A stretch of 31,854 nt of DNA from Treponema sp. (GTDB taxonomy: Bacteria; Spirochaetota; Spirochaetia; Treponematales; Treponemataceae): contig JALNVF010000022.1 in assembly GCA_023231445.1 (NCBI GenBank), positions 1 to 31,854 on the forward strand. The letters are read 5' to 3'. A program made the position numbers and the translations under genes. The notes beneath the pieces are model-generated. The model worked only from the letters and a program-made list of their open reading frames with translations. It made no database searches and was not told where the DNA came from. Positions 1 to 7,721 of this stretch are shown here, one piece after another (the stretch's first letter is position 1; each line of letters starts with the position of its first letter).

Positions 1-411
1 GGATGTCCGTCCGGCAGCATCGGATGCCGTTACATCCGCCGTATACTTTCCGTCGGGAAGCGCCCAGCCGTTATACGTACCGGCACCGGCGTTGCTGTCA
101 TACTCGTTCAGCGAAATCTGCCACGTCTCTTTGGAAGATCCAAGCGCTGCTGCTTCTGCGTCGTATTTTTTTTCCGTATCGGTGTCCGTAAGGACGACTT
201 TTACCGAAACTACACCCTCATCATCCGAACACGTTCCCGCTATAATAAAATGGCCGCGGATTACAACCGCTGTCGACGGATAGGTAATGGCAACTTTCGG
301 TGCTTCCGTATCTACTGCCGCTCCCAGCCCTACCTGGCAGGATACAAGTGGTATAAGTGCTGCTAAAAAGAAAACCGGCAGAAAATATTTGGTGTAGACG
401 CGCGTTGACAT
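1..411 (-). CDS. Ig-like repeat lipoprotein (5' part; runs off the window)
   Basis: Reading leftward from the ATG at 411-409, the frame stays open for 137 codons to the window edge, so only the N-terminus is present. It starts with a lipoprotein signal peptide: Arg4 and Lys8, a hydrophobic stretch, then LVSC with the likely lipidated Cys25. An Ig-like module follows, with PKVAITYP, then GTCSDDEGVVSVKVVL, then DGKYTADVTASDAAG. The same signature recurs throughout the giant protein at 18738-24725, so the two are probably related envelope proteins. A GAGGAGG Shine-Dalgarno site sits 6 bases before the ATG, and a good sigma-70-type promoter lies about 90 bases upstream. The function is unknown; anchoring in a membrane as a structural or adhesive protein is inferred. 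The full length cannot be judged. Confidence 0.8.
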   Translation of the reverse strand, partial: MSTRVYTKYFLPVFFLAALIPLVSCQVGLGAAVDTEAPKVAITYPSTAVVIRGHFIIAGTCSDDEGVVSVKVVLTDTDTEKKYDAEAAALGSSKETWQISLNEYDSNAGAGTYNGWALPDGKYTADVTASDAAGRTS

Positions 412-503
412 AGGCATCCTCCTCTTTTAAACATTTTTTATAAAAAAATTATCCTAAGTCCTTTTCGGCAGAAAATAGAGAGTTGAACAGACTTTTGTCT
501 CTT

Positions 504-532
504 AGTATATCATATATACAGAAAAAGTCCAA
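504..532 (-). promoter_or_regulatory. Sigma-70-type promoter of the Ig-like lipoprotein gene
   Basis: On the minus strand TTGGAC (532-527) is followed by a 17-base spacer and TATACT (509-504). Transcription would start near 497, giving an untranslated leader of about 86 bases that ends in a strong Shine-Dalgarno site. A 7-base inverted repeat, GACTTTT at 490-496 and AAAAGTC at 523-529, brackets the -10 box and touches the -35 box. It could be an operator, but this is only a suggestion. Confidence 0.65.
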
Positions 533-566
533 TTTATCTAGTCTTAAAATTACTGTTTTTTTTATT

Positions 567-614
567 AAAAAAGCCGGCTGTATGAATAATAATCATACAG
601 CCGGCTTTTATCTT
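567..614 (-). terminator. Strong Rho-independent terminator after the acyltransferase gene
   Basis: A perfect 17-bp stem (569-585 with 593-609) encloses a 7-base loop. On the minus strand it is followed by six T's (572-567), and it lies 24 bases past the acyltransferase stop codon. The right arm ends in TTTT on the plus strand too, so it could act in both directions. Only the leftward gene has an obvious use for it. Confidence 0.85.
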
Positions 615-632
615 CTTTATTAGAAAAAGATG

Positions 633-1535
633 TTATATTCTTGTTTTCTCCACTTTGTCATGCTGCTGCTGCAGAATGGCCATAACCCGGTCGACAGTTT
701 TCTGTTTCGGATCAGAATCATCCGCAGGAAGCGCATCAAGTATGTCTTTTCTGAATTTCTTACACTCAATGACAGGACCAGCCGTAAGCAGGAGTTTATC
801 TTCTTCAACCAGATCCATAATCATGTCTTCAGGATGATCAGGATTAATTCTAAGACAGTTTCCGTTGACTGACACGAGAATCATCACATCAAACAGGCGC
901 AGATAGCTGTCAATTTCACGCAGACCTTTCTTTGTTTCCGGTTTTCCGGGACGGTAACGCGTACCGCTGGGGAACACAAGAATTACCTGCCCGCGCTTTT
1001 TGCAGTCGTCCATTGCATGCATGGCGGCCATATTGATTTTCCGGGCTTTTTTTTCTTCCTCAGCTTTCTCCTCGCCGGTTTGCGCTGTTTCTTCCGCTTT
1101 TGAAAGACTTCTCGTCGGATAAATGACAACACGTGTAAATCCTTCGGCAAATGCGCGCACAAACGGATTTTCCTCGTTGAGTTTCATACCCGCAATAGCC
1201 ACGATACGTTTTCCAAAATCTTTCTGCCAGTCTTCTTTTCCGTGATCCATAAAATAGACGATCGCCGGCAGATCAAGGTTCGTATAATGTTCCATAAGGA
1301 TAAGGCCGTGCTTTCCTTCTTTTGCAACAGCATCGTAAAAAGATTTAAAATTTTCTATATTGTTAAGGCCTGAACCGGGAAGCAGATTTTCTGAAAGCAG
1401 CGGATCCATAAACCGCCGTGCATCCAGATTTGCTTCCTGATAAATATTTCCTTCGTCAATTTTTGCTGCAGCACGGGAAACTGACGTAAGCTGTGCAAAA
1501 TATTTTCCATATTTTTCTTTTAATGAGGTACCCAT
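633..1535 (-). CDS. PlsC-like (LPLAT family) glycerolipid acyltransferase
   Basis: This 300-residue protein carries the hallmarks of glycerolipid acyltransferases. The HX4D catalytic block is HYTNLD at about residues 83-88, and the acceptor-phosphate block FPSGTRYRP lies near 188-196. Such enzymes transfer an acyl chain to glycerol-3-phosphate or lysophosphatidate in phospholipid synthesis. The sequence has no obvious membrane span and a charged Lys/Glu-rich insert (about 145-166). This recalls the soluble glycerol-3-phosphate acyltransferases of plants and chlamydiae more than the integral-membrane PlsC type, so the exact substrate is open. Two ATGs are available. The one at 1538 is only 2 bases after AGGAG, while the one at 1535 is 5 bases after it, so 1535 is preferred. 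It is transcribed alone, with its own promoter and terminator. Confidence 0.8.
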   Translation of the reverse strand: MGTSLKEKYGKYFAQLTSVSRAAAKIDEGNIYQEANLDARRFMDPLLSENLLPGSGLNNIENFKSFYDAVAKEGKHGLILMEHYTNLDLPAIVYFMDHGKEDWQKDFGKRIVAIAGMKLNEENPFVRAFAEGFTRVVIYPTRSLSKAEETAQTGEEKAEEEKKARKINMAAMHAMDDCKKRGQVILVFPSGTRYRPGKPETKKGLREIDSYLRLFDVMILVSVNGNCLRINPDHPEDMIMDLVEEDKLLLTAGPVIECKKFRKDILDALPADDSDPKQKTVDRVMAILQQQHDKVEKTRI

Positions 1536-1559
1536 CATGTCTCCTGAAAATCAGATTCT

Positions 1560-1588
1560 ATTCTATGTGTGAAACAGGTATATGTCAA
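1560..1588 (-). promoter_or_regulatory. Consensus promoter of the acyltransferase gene
   Basis: On the minus strand a perfect TTGACA (1588-1583) is followed by a 17-base spacer and TAGAAT (1565-1560). The predicted start near 1553 gives a short leader that contains the AGGAG Shine-Dalgarno site. Any rightward MFS reading frame starting before 1588 would overlap this promoter. Confidence 0.75.
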
Positions 1589-1650
1589 CGCGTGTATGTA
1601 CATGCTTCTGTCTGCCTGTGCGGCGCATGGTATAAACGGGTGTTTCAGTC

Positions 1651-1656
1651 TATACT
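1651..1656 (+). promoter_or_regulatory. -10 box of the MFS transporter gene (leaderless start)
   Basis: TATACT ends 7 bases before the ATG at 1664, and there is no Shine-Dalgarno site and no convincing -35 box. The spacing predicts a transcript beginning at or beside the start codon. Confidence 0.4.
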
Positions 1657-1663
1657 GCACGGT

Positions 1664-2809
1664 ATGTTAATGGCTGTTCCGGATTTTATACTGTTTATGG
1701 TTGTAAGCGTGGTAACCGTGTATCTGCCGCTTTTTCTGCGCGTGTTCGGATATACGACGACACAGACAGGTCTCCTTCTGGCTGTTTTTAATGCAGCCGG
1801 TATTATAATTCCGCTGCTCGTTACTCCTGTTATGTCCCGGGCAAAACGGCTCGCCCCGGTTCTCCTGATCGTTGCGGCAGGAATGGCTGTTATGCCGGTA
1901 CCGCTGTTCCACTGGCATGGGTTTGCAATTACTGCTTCGGTGCTTGCTCTATATGCAGCATTCTACCGCAGTGCAATTCCTGTATGCGACACAATGATAA
2001 ACAATTCACTCGGCGTACACCGTGAACGATACGGATATGTACGTGTATCAGGAAGTACCGGTTTTGTTATAATGAGTCTGATTCTTCAGCATTTCATCGT
2101 ACTTGAAAAAAGCCCCCTGTTTGAAATGACTGCATGGATGAGTATTCCTGCTGTACTCCTGACTTTCACCATACTGCCGTTTACAATGTCAAAAAAATTT
2201 GAACAGAAAAATGTAGTTGCTGAGGAAAAGCAGGAAACGGAAAAATTCCGGGAAATAATTACTTCGTTCGGTTCTGGTTATTTCCTTATATTGTTTGTTA
2301 TATTCATGCAGTATATGGGTATGGTTCCTGCAAACCAGTTTTTATCGCTTTATTTAAAGGATTCACTCAAAAGTAATGCATCAGGTTTCATGTGGGCTCT
2401 CAATGCAGTCTGCGAAATTCCGTTCATGTTTCTGAGCGGCAGGTTTATCCGCAGATATGGTCCTCTGCGGCTTATTTTTATATGTACTGCAGCTGTGTCG
2501 GTACGAATGGCGTTTTATGCGTTTATCCCGAATCTGGCAGGAGTTGTCATGGGGCAGATAATGCACAGTCTGACATTCGGATTATTCTACCCCAGCTGTA
2601 TCACCTGGTGTGCACAGTCCGCACACACCAGCCGGAGTGTTGTCATAAGTATGACACTGTTTACTGTCGTGGGAAGCCTTGCGAACGCGATCGGTTCATC
2701 GCTGGGCGGCTGGCTTATAGACACAGCTGGCTACCGTAATATGTTCTGTATATTCGGACTAATGCCGCTGGCAGGTCTTGCGGTATACAGACTGCTGAAA
2801 CAGAAATAA
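1664..2809 (+). CDS. MFS transporter (MFS_1-like, 12-helix)
   Basis: A 381-residue, highly hydrophobic protein with about twelve membrane spans, separated near residues 180-200 by a charged central loop rich in Lys and Glu. The first half has a typical MFS start: a span, then YLPLFLRVFGYTTTQTGLL, then a cytoplasmic loop with SRAKR. The second half has SGRFIRRYGPLR in the matching loop. The substrate cannot be read from the sequence; relatives are poorly characterised proton-linked sugar or nucleoside-type carriers. The frame is open further upstream, but those starts overlap the neighbouring promoter and add a non-hydrophobic Cys-rich segment before helix 1. The ATG at 1664 has a TATACT box 7 bases ahead and puts helix 1 at the N-terminus, so I chose it. 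A GTG at 1640 is possible. Confidence 0.75.
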   Translation: MLMAVPDFILFMVVSVVTVYLPLFLRVFGYTTTQTGLLLAVFNAAGIIIPLLVTPVMSRAKRLAPVLLIVAAGMAVMPVPLFHWHGFAITASVLALYAAFYRSAIPVCDTMINNSLGVHRERYGYVRVSGSTGFVIMSLILQHFIVLEKSPLFEMTAWMSIPAVLLTFTILPFTMSKKFEQKNVVAEEKQETEKFREIITSFGSGYFLILFVIFMQYMGMVPANQFLSLYLKDSLKSNASGFMWALNAVCEIPFMFLSGRFIRRYGPLRLIFICTAAVSVRMAFYAFIPNLAGVVMGQIMHSLTFGLFYPSCITWCAQSAHTSRSVVISMTLFTVVGSLANAIGSSLGGWLIDTAGYRNMFCIFGLMPLAGLAVYRLLKQK

Positions 2810-2825
2810 ATACAGGGCAGGCCGA

Positions 2826-2854
2826 TTGTCGATATATAAAAACCCTGATAAAAT
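2826..2854 (+). promoter_or_regulatory. Promoter of the flavo-diiron gene, leaderless architecture
   Basis: TTGTCG (2826-2831), a 17-base spacer and TAAAAT (2849-2854) lie immediately before the ATG at 2862. With the usual 6-7 bases from the -10 box to the start site, transcription would begin at or one base before the ATG. No Shine-Dalgarno site precedes this ATG. Confidence 0.6.
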
Positions 2855-2861
2855 AGAACGT

Positions 2862-4103
2862 ATGAGTAACATAAAACAAATTACACCGTATATTTCCGTC
2901 ATTCATTCCGATATATGCAATCATCCGCTGTTTGAAGGATACTGGCCTATTCCCGACGGAGTCACACTTAATTCATATTTTGTACGCGGCCGGAAGACTG
3001 CCCTTATTGATCTTACGGCAGACTGGGAGGAAGCTGTTGCTCTTTTAAAAAAACAGCTTGCGGAAATAGAAGGCAGCGGAAGGATTGATTATCTTATTCT
3101 TAACCATCTTGAACCTGATCATACAGGATACATGCAGCAGTTTGTAAAGCAGAATCCCGACGTAGAAATTATTGCGACGGTAAAAGGATGCGCACTCGTT
3201 AGAAATTTTCTTAAGGCAACTGAACGTTGTCCGGCGCTGAAAATACATGAAGTAAAAACGGGTGATACACTTGATCTTGACGGTGTTACGCTTTCATTTT
3301 ATGAAATACCGAATGTCCACTGGCCGGAAACCATGTGCACGTTCGATGCAGCGTCAGGAACGCTTTTCAGCTGCGATGCATTCGGCGGATACGGGAAAAC
3401 CGGTGAACGTATTTTTGACGATGAATTTACGGATAAGGAGCTCAAGTTTTATAAAAATGAAGGTCTGCGCTACTATGCAACAATCGTTGCAAGTTTCAGT
3501 ATGTTCGTAAAACAGGCTGTAAAAAAATTAACGGATGCAGGGCTTGTCATTAAAACAGTGGCACCGAGCCACGGACTTATCTGGCGTACACATCCTGAAG
3601 CAATCATTGCTGATTACGTAAGATATGCGGGCTATAATACCGGTGGTACATGCGAACATGAAATATGTATTATCTGTGCTTCAATGTACGGTAATACTAA
3701 AAAAGGTGCAGAAGCAGTGGCACGTGGCATAAAAAAAGAAGATTCGTCCATAAAGATTGATTTTCTTGAAATCCCCCAGACTGATGAATCGCATGTTCTG
3801 GCTGCGGCATACCGGTCAGCCGGTGTTGTAATAGCCGCTCCTACATATGAATATAAACTGTTTCCGGCTATGGTTCAGATTCTTGATTTGTTCAACAGGA
3901 AACATTACACAGGGAAAAAAGCGCTGCGGATAGGTAGCTGGGGCTGGATAGGCGGCGGACGTAAGGAATACGATGCACTTTCAGAACCACTAAAATGGGA
4001 TCAGATTGAACAATATGAATGGCAGGGAACACCTGCACAGACAGATCTTGACGCGCTTGAGGCAAAAGGCAGAGAACTGGCCCGTAAAATACTACCCGCA
4101 TAA
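2862..4103 (+). CDS. Flavo-diiron protein (FprA/rubredoxin:oxygen oxidoreductase family)
   Basis: This 413-residue protein has the two-domain layout of flavo-diiron proteins, which reduce O2 to water and/or NO to N2O and protect anaerobes. The N-terminal metallo-beta-lactamase-like domain carries the diiron signature HLEPDH (about 82-87) and later the conserved NVHWPETM and FSCDAFGGYG segments. The C-terminal flavodoxin domain begins near residue 265 with ICASMYGNTKKGAEA, the FMN phosphate loop. There is no fused rubredoxin domain, so an external electron donor is needed. The frame can be opened earlier with a TTG at 2826, but that falls on the -35 box. The ATG at 2862 gives the usual N-terminus. 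The gene suits an anaerobe or microaerophile. Confidence 0.92.
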   Translation: MSNIKQITPYISVIHSDICNHPLFEGYWPIPDGVTLNSYFVRGRKTALIDLTADWEEAVALLKKQLAEIEGSGRIDYLILNHLEPDHTGYMQQFVKQNPDVEIIATVKGCALVRNFLKATERCPALKIHEVKTGDTLDLDGVTLSFYEIPNVHWPETMCTFDAASGTLFSCDAFGGYGKTGERIFDDEFTDKELKFYKNEGLRYYATIVASFSMFVKQAVKKLTDAGLVIKTVAPSHGLIWRTHPEAIIADYVRYAGYNTGGTCEHEICIICASMYGNTKKGAEAVARGIKKEDSSIKIDFLEIPQTDESHVLAAAYRSAGVVIAAPTYEYKLFPAMVQILDLFNRKHYTGKKALRIGSWGWIGGGRKEYDALSEPLKWDQIEQYEWQGTPAQTDLDALEAKGRELARKILPA

Positions 4104-4132
4104 ACAGGCCTGAAAATGTACTGTTTATTTTT
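4101..4132 (+). terminator. Weak intrinsic terminator after the flavo-diiron gene
   Basis: TAAACAG (4101-4107) pairs with CTGTTTA (4121-4127) across a 13-base loop, followed by five T's. The stem is short and A/T-rich, and its first bases are the stop codon. Its T-tract merges into the region that serves the next gene as a promoter. Confidence 0.4.
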
Positions 4133-4162
4133 GTGGCGGAATAGTAATTTCCTGTATATAAT
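4131..4162 (+). promoter_or_regulatory. Promoter of the GH88-like gene
   Basis: TTGTGG (4131-4136) is followed 18 bases later by an overlapping set of -10 candidates in TATATAATAT (4155-4164). TATAAT at 4157-4162 ends 9 bases before the ATG at 4172. There is no Shine-Dalgarno site, so the mRNA would have almost no leader. Confidence 0.45.
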
Positions 4163-4171
4163 ATAGTCACC

Positions 4172-5317
4172 ATGATTCACCAGGAAATTGAAGAAATAAC
4201 ACTTGGAGAAATCGACAGTGCACTGCGTATCTGTCTCAGTACTATGCGCAGAAATGTACAGCAGTTCCGGGGAACGTTTTTAAGTCAGACCGCTGAAACC
4301 GGAATCTACAGCGGAAGTACCTCAATCCAGCAGCTGAGCGGACTGTGGCCGGGGGAAATGTGGCTTGCATTCGGTCTTACTGCAGAGAGCTGCTTCCGTG
4401 AAAGTGCTGATAAACTCCTTCCATATCTTTCCGGATACGCTGCAGAAATGAAAAACGGATCTGTAGAAAATGCCGGATTTCTTTTTTCGCCTTCATGTGT
4501 CCACTCCTGGAAAAGTATAAAAAATAAATCAGCAAACGAAACCGCACTGCAGGCTGCCGGTGCTCTTGCCGGACACTACCGCGAAAAAGGACAGTTTATA
4601 CAGATGACAGGAAAAAACGGCGAACCGTGCTGTTACTGTTTTTCTCTTGAAAGTCTTATGTCGCTGCCGCTGCTTTTCTGGGCCGGAGGCGAAAACACCT
4701 GTCAGAAATACCGTGATATTGCAGAAAACCATCTCACTACCGTTATTACCAATTGTATAACGGAACACGGAGTTGTTTTTGAAAAATTCTTTATGAACCC
4801 GGCAGACGGGCAGCCTATTGCAGGCTCTTCAGATTCTGAATACACAGGCCAGTCTTTACAGGCGTATATTCAGGCAGAAGCATTACTCGGTATAGCGCTC
4901 TGTTACCGCTATAACAGAGAGTATAATTATATTAAAAGTTTCCGGCATCTGCTTTCGGTTTTTAAATCACGTCTTCCCCTTGATATGATTCCGTACTGGG
5001 ATATGAATATTCAATCCGGCGACGACAACAGCCGTGATACGGCAGCAGCAGCGATAGCGGCATGTGCACTGCTGCAAATGTCAGAAAATTACTGTTCTGA
5101 TGTTCCTGACGATGAAACGCTTTCCTGGCGCCGGAATGCAAAACGTATTATGAAAGAACTTACGGGCAGGTATGCTGTATGTGACACAGAAAAAAGTAAC
5201 GGTCTGTTGTATTCGGGTTCCACCCGGAATAAAAACCAATGCACGTTACGGGGTGACTATTTCTATCTGGAGGCATTATGCCGACTGAGAAGTCCTCATT
5301 TTATTAACTGCTGGTAA
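4172..5317 (+). CDS. GH88-like protein with substituted catalytic residues
   Basis: The 381-residue, mostly helical protein resembles glycoside hydrolase family 88 (unsaturated glucuronyl hydrolases, alpha6/alpha6 barrel). Visible blocks are GLWPGEMWLAF (about 58-68), AGFLFSPS (101-108), SLESLMSLPLLFWA (158-171), PYWDM (274-278) and RDTAAAAIAACALLQ (288-302). In active members the two essential aspartates sit in the blocks usually written HDxGF and IDxMMNLPLLxWA. Here those positions look like Asn100 and Glu160, and the RGQAW block is also lost. It has no signal peptide, so it is probably cytoplasmic. It may be a diverged hydrolase with another mechanism, a lectin-like binder or a pseudoenzyme. 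It is co-transcribed with the polyphosphate kinase gene, 17 bases downstream. The fold assignment rests on remembered motifs. Confidence 0.6.
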   Translation: MIHQEIEEITLGEIDSALRICLSTMRRNVQQFRGTFLSQTAETGIYSGSTSIQQLSGLWPGEMWLAFGLTAESCFRESADKLLPYLSGYAAEMKNGSVENAGFLFSPSCVHSWKSIKNKSANETALQAAGALAGHYREKGQFIQMTGKNGEPCCYCFSLESLMSLPLLFWAGGENTCQKYRDIAENHLTTVITNCITEHGVVFEKFFMNPADGQPIAGSSDSEYTGQSLQAYIQAEALLGIALCYRYNREYNYIKSFRHLLSVFKSRLPLDMIPYWDMNIQSGDDNSRDTAAAAIAACALLQMSENYCSDVPDDETLSWRRNAKRIMKELTGRYAVCDTEKSNGLLYSGSTRNKNQCTLRGDYFYLEALCRLRSPHFINCW

Positions 5318-5334
5318 CAGGGAGATATAATTCA

Positions 5335-6210
5335 ATGGGAAAAACTACTGACGTATTAAAAGAGTACCGGTATGACGGTGAAAAAAAACTGAACCTGAAC
5401 AAAATCGTACATGACTCCGGGGGCCGTGAAAAACAAAAAGACGATCTTATAAAACAAACAGAACAGAATCTGCTCGAGATCGATGAACTGCAGGAAAAAT
5501 TATACGCGGACACAAAAGAATCTGTTTTGATTGTTCTGCAGGCACTTGATGCCGCGGGGAAAGACAGTACCATAAAACATGTCATGTCCATCGTAAATCC
5601 GCAGAGCATAGATGTATTCAGTTTTAAATCTCCGAATACGGAAGAAGCAGCCCATGATTTTCTCTGGCGTTATCATAAGCGTCTTCCACAGCGCGGTAAA
5701 ATGTGTATTTTTAATCGTTCATACTACGAAGAAGTTCTCGTCGTAAAAGTACACGAATTCTGGAAAAGTTATAAAATGCCGGAGCGGACAATCAACGACG
5801 ATTATATCGGACAAAAGTACCGTGATATTACTGCATGGGAAAAATACCTGTACGGGAACGGCTACAGGATCGTCAAAGTTTTCCTGAATTTATCAAAGGA
5901 TGAACAGAAAAAACGATTTCTTGAACGTATAGAGCGTCCTGAAAAAAACTGGAAATTCAGTGCAAATGACATACAGGAACGGGCTTACTGGGACAAATAC
6001 CAGGAGGCTTTTGAAGACGCTGTAAATGAGACATCCACGCAGGATTGTCCGTGGTACGTTGTGCCTGCCGACCAGAAATGGTATACACGGTATCTTGTAT
6101 CGGAAATTCTGGTAGAAACACTTCGCGATATTAATCCGCAGTTTCCGGAAATGTCTCCTGACGGTACAGCGCAGCTGGCTGAATGTAAAAAACAGCTTGA
6201 AGCAGAATAA
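5335..6210 (+). CDS. PPK2-family polyphosphate:nucleotide phosphotransferase
   Basis: This 291-residue protein belongs to polyphosphate kinase 2, which moves phosphate between polyphosphate and nucleotides in the cytoplasm. The Walker A loop is LDAAGKDST (71-79) and the lid/Walker B-type block is FNRSYYEEVLVV (126-137), both typical of the one-domain nucleotide phosphotransferase subgroup. Whether AMP, ADP or a broader set is used cannot be told by eye. A GGGAG Shine-Dalgarno site lies 10 bases before the ATG, and the gene follows the GH88-like gene by 17 bases, so the two form an operon. A C-terminal acidic/Lys tail ends the protein. No PPK1 or exopolyphosphatase lies nearby. Confidence 0.88.
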   Translation: MGKTTDVLKEYRYDGEKKLNLNKIVHDSGGREKQKDDLIKQTEQNLLEIDELQEKLYADTKESVLIVLQALDAAGKDSTIKHVMSIVNPQSIDVFSFKSPNTEEAAHDFLWRYHKRLPQRGKMCIFNRSYYEEVLVVKVHEFWKSYKMPERTINDDYIGQKYRDITAWEKYLYGNGYRIVKVFLNLSKDEQKKRFLERIERPEKNWKFSANDIQERAYWDKYQEAFEDAVNETSTQDCPWYVVPADQKWYTRYLVSEILVETLRDINPQFPEMSPDGTAQLAECKKQLEAE

Positions 6211-6215
6211 TCAGA

Positions 6216-6248
6216 CAGGCATGTGTGTATGTACTGCAGACATGCCTG
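6216..6248. terminator. Hairpin between convergent ppk2 and MBL-hydrolase genes
   Basis: CAGGCATGT (6216-6224) and ACATGCCTG (6240-6248) form a perfect 9-bp stem with a 15-base loop, just after the ppk2 stop and 17 bases from the end of the oppositely directed gene. No clear T-tract follows on either strand. Termination is therefore inferred from position only. Confidence 0.4.
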
Positions 6249-6265
6249 ATGTGTATCATATTGTC

Positions 6266-7147
6266 TTACTTTACTGTCTCCCAGAGCATCATGTTATCTT
6301 CAAACCGTACCGAAATCTTCCCTGAATCCTTTAACCATGCCAGATAGGACTTTACCGTACTTCCTACGAGAACATACTGTTCCGGAGTCATAGTTAAATT
6401 GTATGCACGGAATAGCTGCTGCAGAACATGCTCAAAGCAGGATGGTTCATCGCAGAATGCTGTTATTTTTTCAGCAATCTCGTAAACTTTGTCTATATTA
6501 GTCTGTGCAAGGGGAGCAATATCATTCGTTGCAGCAGCATGTGCCGGAACAAACATTACTGCAGTAAGAGTTTTCACTTTCTCAAGCGTTGCAAGGTACG
6601 CCTCTACGTCGTAAATAAATCCTATCTGATATTTTTCAAGCGTCTCTCTGCTGGAAAGACAGTCTGCAAGATATACAACATTATCAGGATCGCGGTATCC
6701 GGCCATATCAAAAAAATGGCCGGGAAGGTTAATAATTTCAAACCCGGCAGGCAGAACGGATTCCGAAAGATATTCCGCACCGCTTTCCTGAGCCATAAGG
6801 AATTTATGCCGGAGATCTTCCGGCGGAAAACCACCGTACAGGAAGGAAGGTTCAAGAAGAGGATGTCTGGTAAAATCACATTCAATTCCCGGGGCATATA
6901 TCCGGCAGCCGGTCTGTCCCTGCAGATATTTGTTACCGCCAATATGATCGGCGTTGGAATGGGTATTAAAAATTGTCTTCAGATGCCAGCCGTGCTGCTC
7001 AAGAATCTGTCTGACTTTTCTGCCTGCGTCTTTGTCGTTTCCACTGTCTATAAGACAGACATCCGTACTGTTTAATGCATATATGCCGATTTTTGCCGGA
7101 CACTGGAGATAATAACTGTGCTCTGCCACCTGCACTAATTCATACAT
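6266..7147 (-). CDS. Metallo-beta-lactamase-fold hydrolase (glyoxalase II-like)
   Basis: This 293-residue protein has a metallo-beta-lactamase fold: NTHSNADHIGGN (about 61-72), then LPGHFFDMAGY, YLADCL and VPAHAA in the expected order for metal ligands. The canonical motif is HxHxDH. Here it reads H-S-N-A-D-H, so the second histidine is Asn65, which would change one zinc or iron ligand. The substrate is unknown; thioesters such as those handled by glyoxalase II relatives are one option. The last 80 residues are helical and may shape the substrate pocket. The ATG at 7147 starts one base after the stop of the ANTAR regulator, pointing to translational coupling. A longer frame from 7189 would run inside that gene and is unlikely. 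Confidence 0.78.
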   Translation of the reverse strand: MYELVQVAEHSYYLQCPAKIGIYALNSTDVCLIDSGNDKDAGRKVRQILEQHGWHLKTIFNTHSNADHIGGNKYLQGQTGCRIYAPGIECDFTRHPLLEPSFLYGGFPPEDLRHKFLMAQESGAEYLSESVLPAGFEIINLPGHFFDMAGYRDPDNVVYLADCLSSRETLEKYQIGFIYDVEAYLATLEKVKTLTAVMFVPAHAAATNDIAPLAQTNIDKVYEIAEKITAFCDEPSCFEHVLQQLFRAYNLTMTPEQYVLVGSTVKSYLAWLKDSGKISVRFEDNMMLWETVK

Positions 7148-7148
7148 A

Positions 7149-7718
7149 TTAATTTTCGTACGTTTTAAGAATATTTTCTGCAGTAACAAGTCTGCTCTGC
7201 CGAAGATCCATCGCCTGTTTTTCTATATATCGGTGAGCCTGAGGTTCTGTCATGTTAAGATACTGAATCAGAATACACTTCGCCCGGTCAACGAGCCGTA
7301 TTTCCTCAATTTTCTTCTGAAGTTTCTGATTCTCGTTTTCAAGCGACATAACTCTGCGACGGCTTGCTACAAGAAGTTTTACCGCCTGATAAAAGAATTC
7401 GGGACTGACAGGTTTAGGAAGTACAAAAACACCTGCATCTTCAACGTTTTCGCTGATATCAGCGAGTATATTGCTGCTCACAATAAGAATGATCCCGGCA
7501 TCGGTCTGTTCGGACGCATAAAGCGCAAAGTCGTCTCCGAGTTCGTCGGGAAGAGGTGAATCTATTATTATTAAATCAAACGTGTTGTCAATAAGATCCC
7601 GTCTCGCTTCTGCACAGTTCTGCGTAGTTGTAATACGCGAAAATGTACCGACATTGAGCATATCGGAGATAATTCCCAGAGTAGTATTTGTATTGGAAAC
7701 AATCAGAACACTGTCCAT
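7149..7718 (-). CDS. ANTAR-domain response regulator (AmiR/NasR type), likely RNA-binding antiterminator
   Basis: The 189-residue protein has a receiver-like domain (1-120), a short coiled coil (LENENQKLQKKIEEI, 126-140) and an ANTAR domain (141-188: RLVDRAKCILIQYL, then KQAMDLRQSR). ANTAR domains bind paired hexaloop hairpins in mRNA leaders and prevent termination. In several anaerobes such a regulator is encoded beside glnA. The phospho-acceptor Asp53 and Lys102 of the receiver are present, but the acidic pair at the end of the first strand is replaced by Ser8-Asn9. Mg2+-dependent phosphorylation is therefore doubtful. It starts 3 bases after the glnA stop with no clear Shine-Dalgarno site, so it is probably translated by coupling to glnA. 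Confidence 0.85.
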   Translation of the reverse strand: MDSVLIVSNTNTTLGIISDMLNVGTFSRITTTQNCAEARRDLIDNTFDLIIIDSPLPDELGDDFALYASEQTDAGIILIVSSNILADISENVEDAGVFVLPKPVSPEFFYQAVKLLVASRRRVMSLENENQKLQKKIEEIRLVDRAKCILIQYLNMTEPQAHRYIEKQAMDLRQSRLVTAENILKTYEN

Positions 7719-7721
7719 GAT

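Noticed and set aside
1493..1663. N-terminal extension of the MFS protein starting at 1493
   Set aside because: It overlaps the acyltransferase gene and its consensus promoter, has no ribosome site, and adds a Cys-rich non-helical stretch ahead of helix 1.
6428..7075. 215-residue rightward reading frame
   Set aside because: It lies antisense within the MBL hydrolase gene, has no domain signature or promoter, and its composition is what the reverse of that gene would give.
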